From contig KV748256.1 in NCBI GenBank assembly GCA_001692895.1, forward strand, positions 379,293 to 443,292: a DNA stretch of 64,000 nt, given 5' to 3'. Positions 59,726 to 64,000 of the stretch are shown here, piece by piece; position 1 is the stretch's first letter; every line of letters starts with the position of its first letter. This DNA is from Cenococcum geophilum 1.58. Taxonomy: Eukaryota > Ascomycota > Dothideomycetes > Gloniales > Gloniaceae. The notes under the pieces were generated by a model. The model did not search any database, was not told the DNA's origin, and worked only from the letters and a program-made list of their open reading frames with translations. Both the position numbers and the translations under genes were made by a program.

Positions 59726-60838
59726 CAGTGATCTTGTTGGATTGGAGTGGAGTGGATTTGACCCCCAAATCCACTCCATACGCCAAAAAGCTGGTGGAGC
59801 TCCAGGACTCCAATGCAGCTCCAGATCAAATATATACTATAAATAGTAAGTCTTGGCATTAGGTGGGTGTTTATGTAAGGAAGGAAGATTCGATTAAGCT
59901 TATTAAATAGAGCCTAAATTGCTTAGTCTAATATAAAATCTTCCTTCTCTTCTACCCCAATTGCCTTAATATCATTGATATCCTCAAAGGCAGCGCGGGC
60001 GTCGTCGTCGCTATTATTCCCATCATCCGAATTTAGCTTAATTAGCTCACTTAGCTCCGCCGGAGTGTCCTCTGCTGCTGCCGTTGCCTTTGTAGCATCC
60101 TCTATAACCTTCTTATACGCAGCAATTCGTGCCTTCGAAGCCTCCTTTAGTGATATTAACGGTGGTAAGCTAACGCAGTAGATCTTCCAGTTGACACGAT
60201 AGGAAGCTCCTGCGACTTCTTTAACTTCTTATAAAGGTAATAGTAGTAGTATGTCGCTGAGCCGTCGCTTTTCTTTCGCTGTAGATCCTCACCCTAAAGC
60301 TATATTGGTGACGTACGTTTCTTTATTAAGGCAACACAACGAATATAACTTCGGCCCTATAGCTTGAGCTTAAGTACCTCCTTTATATCGTCGGCGTTTG
60401 GATTAATCGATTTGGGAGTAAGGATAACTCTGTTAGAGTATAGAGCCGGCCAAACCGATAGATATTATTCTATTTTGGAGTAAGCTAAATATAACACTAC
60501 AATGGTAAGTGTAGATGTGGATAAGTAACAGCAAAAGCGACGGCAGCAGCAGGAGAGTGAGCTGGCGTCCTAGATTCTGTGGCTAATACACTACTTACCA
60601 GACAACGAGTCAACGTTAGACCCGTTAGAGTTGCCGATTGGCTTTGTATCGTGCACTGACTCCTTAGCGCTCTATTACTCCTCAGCCTCACTCTGAATTA
60701 GGTATAGATCTGGAGCTCCAAGAGCCAAATCAACCTTAGATCCACTCCAATCCACCAATTAGAAGCCCGACTCCAAATCCACATCAAGCCCCAATCCACC
60801 TGGAGCTCCAAATAGACCCCGCTCCAACAAGATCACTG
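59726..60838 (-). mobile_element. 1113-bp non-autonomous hAT element, TSD CATTAGGC, retaining the BED finger
   Basis: Ends CAGTGATCTTGTTGGA and its inverse, with exact 8-bp duplications CATTAGGC at 59718-59725 and 60839-60846. On the minus strand it keeps the N-terminal transposase segment (LTPKSINPNADD, KEVLKLKL) and a BED-like finger (ATYYYYYLYKKLKK, Cys codons mutated to Tyr, where the copy at 1-1662 has Cys). It also keeps the tail ARIAAYKKVIEDATKATAAAEDT with an acidic end. The whole catalytic core is missing. More RIP-mutated than the copy in the beta-glucosidase. Confidence 0.93.
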
Positions 60839-61542
60839 CATTAGGCCGCAAGGAATGCAGGCGCGATTGAGCAGATGAATTCCTGTCGGCCTTCAATAGT
60901 AATAGAGCGCCATCAGTCAAATTCGGAGTCACCCTTTTTCGCTAGTGCTTGTTTAGTCATTGGAATCTTTTTATAGAGATCACCGCATATTGCTAAAAAG
61001 AGAGAAGTCTTAGCCGTCGAAACTACCTAATGTTACGATAGGCAACTCATGACAGCCTGAAGCCTGATTCAATGCAGTTCCGAAAGCCGATGGAAACTGA
61101 AATGCACAAATACGCATATATTTAAAGCGTGCTCTGCATACAGAGCATAATCTTGAAAAATTGCTTTTTCTCAATGATCTGGTATCTCGAATGAAACCAA
61201 TATAGAGTAACAGTAAGTTTGGAGATACTCGTTTGGAGATAATCACTGCTGAATATTACCGTAGAAAAGCTGAAAGTCGGCCGCAGTGGCCCACGATATG
61301 ACGTGCGAGAGGTTGCTTTCGAGAATATTTCTCTAGCCTCTAAACCTAGTGATGATTCTTTACAATAGCTAGTTGCTAATTAGGCTCAGGTTCCCGAGAT
61401 CCTCGTAGGATGAAACTAAGAGAAGTTTAGCCAAAATACGCCACATTGATGAGCAATCACCACCATAGAGGATCATCGTGGTCATTTTAAGCTTGTACAG
61501 TGCCATGAAAAGCCCTGCGTCAGCGATAATTACAAGGGGGCA
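60839..61542. other. Intergenic region between two transposons
   Basis: About 0.7 kb of normal-composition DNA. Minus-strand frames of 78 codons (61010-61246) and 62 codons (61369-61557, ending inside the mariner TIR) have no recognised domain. No repeat or RNA gene seen. Confidence 0.4.
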
Positions 61543-62895
61543 ACCTGTGCGGGCCACTCGCCCACCCTGCTAGCGCTGGCGTGGCTTTAGCCATATACAG
61601 CGTATTATAAATCTACAGAAGCCACCAGAAGAGCTAGAGTAGTATAAAATAACGGCAGGGGGGCCTTGTATCCTTATATTCTTGTATTCTTATATCTAAA
61701 AATACCAACTCTTGTTCGCCGGCGCGGCCACCATCCACCAATACAATACCCTCGAGACCCCCTTCGAGATCCAGGCACCCGACTCTCGTACCATAAGCGT
61801 GATATTACCTACTCCTTAAACCGCCACGCCGGCTAGTCTTATAGCAGGATTAGTAGCTCTCTTGGCCTCTCTAAATATATAATTATAACCTCTTTAAAGA
61901 ATAATACCTGGACCCCTTAAAGGCAGAGGGGAAGGAAGCCGAATCTTAATACTCTAACTTAACAGCGCCTTATTGCCCGGGCTAAGCTTAATCACTCCCA
62001 CCAAAAGAAGCTATTTAAAGAGATTGTATTCCTAGAGGGGGTTTCTACTTGCAAGCGATCCCTATATAAAGCATTTAAAAAAGAGGGCTACTTTCGCCGT
62101 ATTGCTATAGAGAAGCCACTTATTACACCTAAATAATAAGAGGCTAGGCTAAAATGGGCCTATTCTTACCTTAAATGGACTCCTAAGATATAGGCAGTAG
62201 TAATATGGACTAATAAGGCGTCTATTTAAACCGGTGGAGGCCAGATCTTTATTACTAGATACGCTAAGGAGAAGTATAATATTAATTATTATATCCCTAA
62301 ATTTAGGGGCTACTTAAGCTGGATAATTTATAGTAGCATCTCCTATGGGAATAAGGGGCCTTTGGTTATTTTTAAAAAGGACTAGTTAATTAAGCTTAGG
62401 TATAAGAAGAAGACAATAAATGGCGACGTCGTACGTATATATGCCCTAATATTAAGGCTTTTGCATGGGAGTTATGGCAAACACTACGATACCAGCCTAT
62501 TCTTATAGAGGATAATACCTTAATTTACTTAGCAAAAGCAACCCGCCTAGCCTAGGAATAGAATAGTATAGTTATAATAGAATGGCCAGTAAATTCTCCA
62601 GGTTTAAACCTGATTAAAAATATTTAGAGGTTATTAAAGGGGAGAATATAACGTAGATTTCCTATAATAAAAAAGGAGGTTAGGAGGTATGTAGAGGAAG
62701 AATGGGAGAAGCTTGAACCTAAAGACTTTGAAAGTATACAGGCAATATGAGGGAGCGCTGCTTGGCTGTAATTGCTGCAGATGGCGGCCTAACGAAATAT
62801 TAGTTACTGAATAAGCACTGTTTTCATGTGGCGATGTGGTGATTGTAAGCACTAACAGGAAGCGCTTGCAGGGTGGGTGAGTGGCCCGCACAGGT
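61543..62895 (+). mobile_element. Tc1/mariner transposon, RIP-mutated
   Basis: Terminal inverted repeats of about 34 bp: ACCTGTGCGGGCCACTC(G/A) then CCCACCCTGC(T/A)AGCGC at both ends. TA follows the right end (62896-62897); the left side has CA, a likely mutated TA. 1353 bp long, with one transposase relic on the plus strand. The TIRs are less mutated than the interior. Confidence 0.88.
61730..62745 (+). pseudogene. Tc1-like DDE transposase relic
   Basis: Recognisable text with stops between: RQRGRKPNLN and HSHQKKLFKEIVFL (N-terminal region), AVVIWTNKASI (first catalytic Asp region, here Asn), then ITRYAKEKYNIN and YGNKGPLVIFKKD. Then LIEDNTLIYLAKATRLA gives the second Asp and INSPG-type VNSPGLNLIKN the third acidic position. 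The spacing from the second Asp to that position is 34 residues (DD34E), and the Glu is Lys (AAA for GAA). FPIIKKEVRRYVEEEWEKL ends the protein. Catalysis is impossible: stops plus loss of two acidic residues. Confidence 0.8.
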
Positions 62896-62910
62896 TACGG
62901 GCTTACAGCT

Positions 62911-63010
62911 CGGCGTGGTCCGAAAAAAGCTTGGCGTGGTCTAAAAGTTTAACGTGGTCCGAACTTCAAATTTAACCTCGGACCACGCTTAGCTTCGGAC
63001 CACACTTAGC
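62911..63010. repeat. Cluster of GCGTGGTCCGA motifs, three direct and two inverted
   Basis: Direct copies at 62912 (GGCGTGGTCCGAA), 62933 (GGCGTGGTCTAAA) and 62952 (ACGTGGTCCGAAC); inverted copies at 62978 (CTCGGACCACGCTTAGC) and 62995 (TTCGGACCACACTTAG). Spacing is about 20 bp. It can fold into a long hairpin or be a transposon end or binding-site cluster. Confidence 0.7.
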
Positions 63011-64000
63011 CCCCACATATATAATGCACATGCAATTTAAATAAAATAGAAAATACAAAGTTGTTCGTCCATAAATCGTAAATATTATAGTATGCGATTG
63101 TTACATATGCTGTGCATATGCCTCAATGTGGCCAAATGAGGTAATAGTAGTTAGTTATTAAAATATGGCCTATATATACGCGTAGCATATCCACAATAAC
63201 AGTCGCACTATAACTTCTTCTCTATAACATTACAGCGTATGCCATAAGTATATATAGTGTAACGTAGGTATAGGCCTTACATATGCTAATAGAAAGACTA
63301 GGGCAAACTTTTAAAAATATATTTAACGATCGCATACGCCGCGTATACGCTTACTATGAGCAATCTAAGAATTGCGGATTTTAATAACCCGTAGGTGGCC
63401 TTTACTGCCAACCCGTCTCCCTTTGGCTATTACTATAGTAAGTATATACTCCGCATATATGTATATACACTTATAAAGCCTTATAGGCCTAATTCCGAAT
63501 TTAAATCCTAGTTAGGTAACACCTGGTAAGTTATATAGTTGCATATGCACGGTATATGCTTATAATAACTATAGCGCGCGCCACAGCAGCTTTTACTAGT
63601 GGAAGATGTAAGTATATATAGAATTGCATATCTAGTGTATATGCTAACTGTATATAGCCCCGGCTGTCTCGGTTTAAGATAACGCGAGTATATATAGCTT
63701 TATATACTGCGCAGGCATATACTAAGCGTATACTAAACCCGCCTAATGCCGCCTTTATGCTCTCCTTAGTGAACACTATAGTGTATATTACTTATCTATA
63801 CCCTATGCGTAGTATATGCTGAGCCAAAGTATAGGTACGATATTGTAGTTAACGGCATGCAGATATGCGGCTATGTCTTTACCGCTTAACTAAGTGTACG
63901 TTTTATATATACGCAGTATCTGCGGCTCTACTAATATAGCTATAATATCGCTGGCATGTCCGTAATAAGCACAGCGGTGCTTATATATACTACTATATTA
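63011..64000. other. AT-rich, RIP-like DNA dense in GCATATGC/GCGTATAC motifs
   Basis: No gene. Variants of GYRTATGC or GCRTATAC occur roughly every 50-80 bp to the window end, for example TGTGCATATGCC, GCCGCGTATACGC and GTTGCATATGCACGG. The 81-codon minus-strand frame at 63531-63776 is built of these motifs and is not convincing. Confidence 0.5.

Overview
The window looks like nuclear DNA of a filamentous ascomycete (Pezizomycotina). Protein-coding genes have short GT-AG introns with CTAAC-like branch sites. The repeats are of fungal families (hAT with a BED finger, Ty1/copia, Tc1/mariner, DUF3435 recombinase, FunK1 kinase). Large AT- and TpA-rich stretches are full of C-to-T and G-to-A changes that turn Gln and Trp codons into stops, the signature of repeat-induced point mutation (RIP). 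I cannot name the species.

Layout. (1) 1-33.4 kb is a repeat graveyard: the end of a hAT transposon; a PIF1/Helitron-type helicase relic; two copies of a large unidentified element, each ending in a 75-bp tandem array (4.7-11.6 kb and 14.2-18.95 kb); a much fresher LTR element (6880-9214) nested in the first copy, which carries only a gag-like frame with a 12-bp-unit Gly-Gly-Pro repeat; two small TIR elements; a RIP-destroyed FunK1 kinase (19.6-21.6 kb); minisatellites; and a RIP-destroyed DUF3435 tyrosine recombinase, the family of Starship captains (30-32 kb). (2) 33.4-42.4 kb is an intact gene island: DNA primase large subunit, a PHO13-type HAD phosphatase and an M18 aspartyl aminopeptidase, all on the minus strand, then a divergent plus-strand Cdh1 APC/C activator. 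All four have clean exon structures. (3) 43.5-58 kb is a decaying catabolic block: an MFS sugar transporter, a Gfo/Idh/MocA oxidoreductase, a Zn2Cys6 regulator, a GH3 beta-glucosidase and a secreted beta-propeller protein, every one broken by stops, frameshifts, deletions or transposon insertions. (4) 58-64 kb is a second hAT derivative, a RIP-mutated Tc1-like element and AT-rich motif-dense DNA.

Insertion chronology can be read from target-site duplications: GACTC (gag-only LTR element), AAAAT (copia element), TCCACTAC and CATTAGGC (hAT derivatives), TAA (PIF/Harbinger-like) and TA (mariner-like). The hAT insertion in the beta-glucosidase leaves the reading frame readable on both sides; apart from it, the gene has a single missing base. 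Taken together, region 3 looks like a former glucoside-utilisation cluster (uptake, oxidation, hydrolysis, regulator) in the process of being lost. That functional link is inference from family identity and adjacency.
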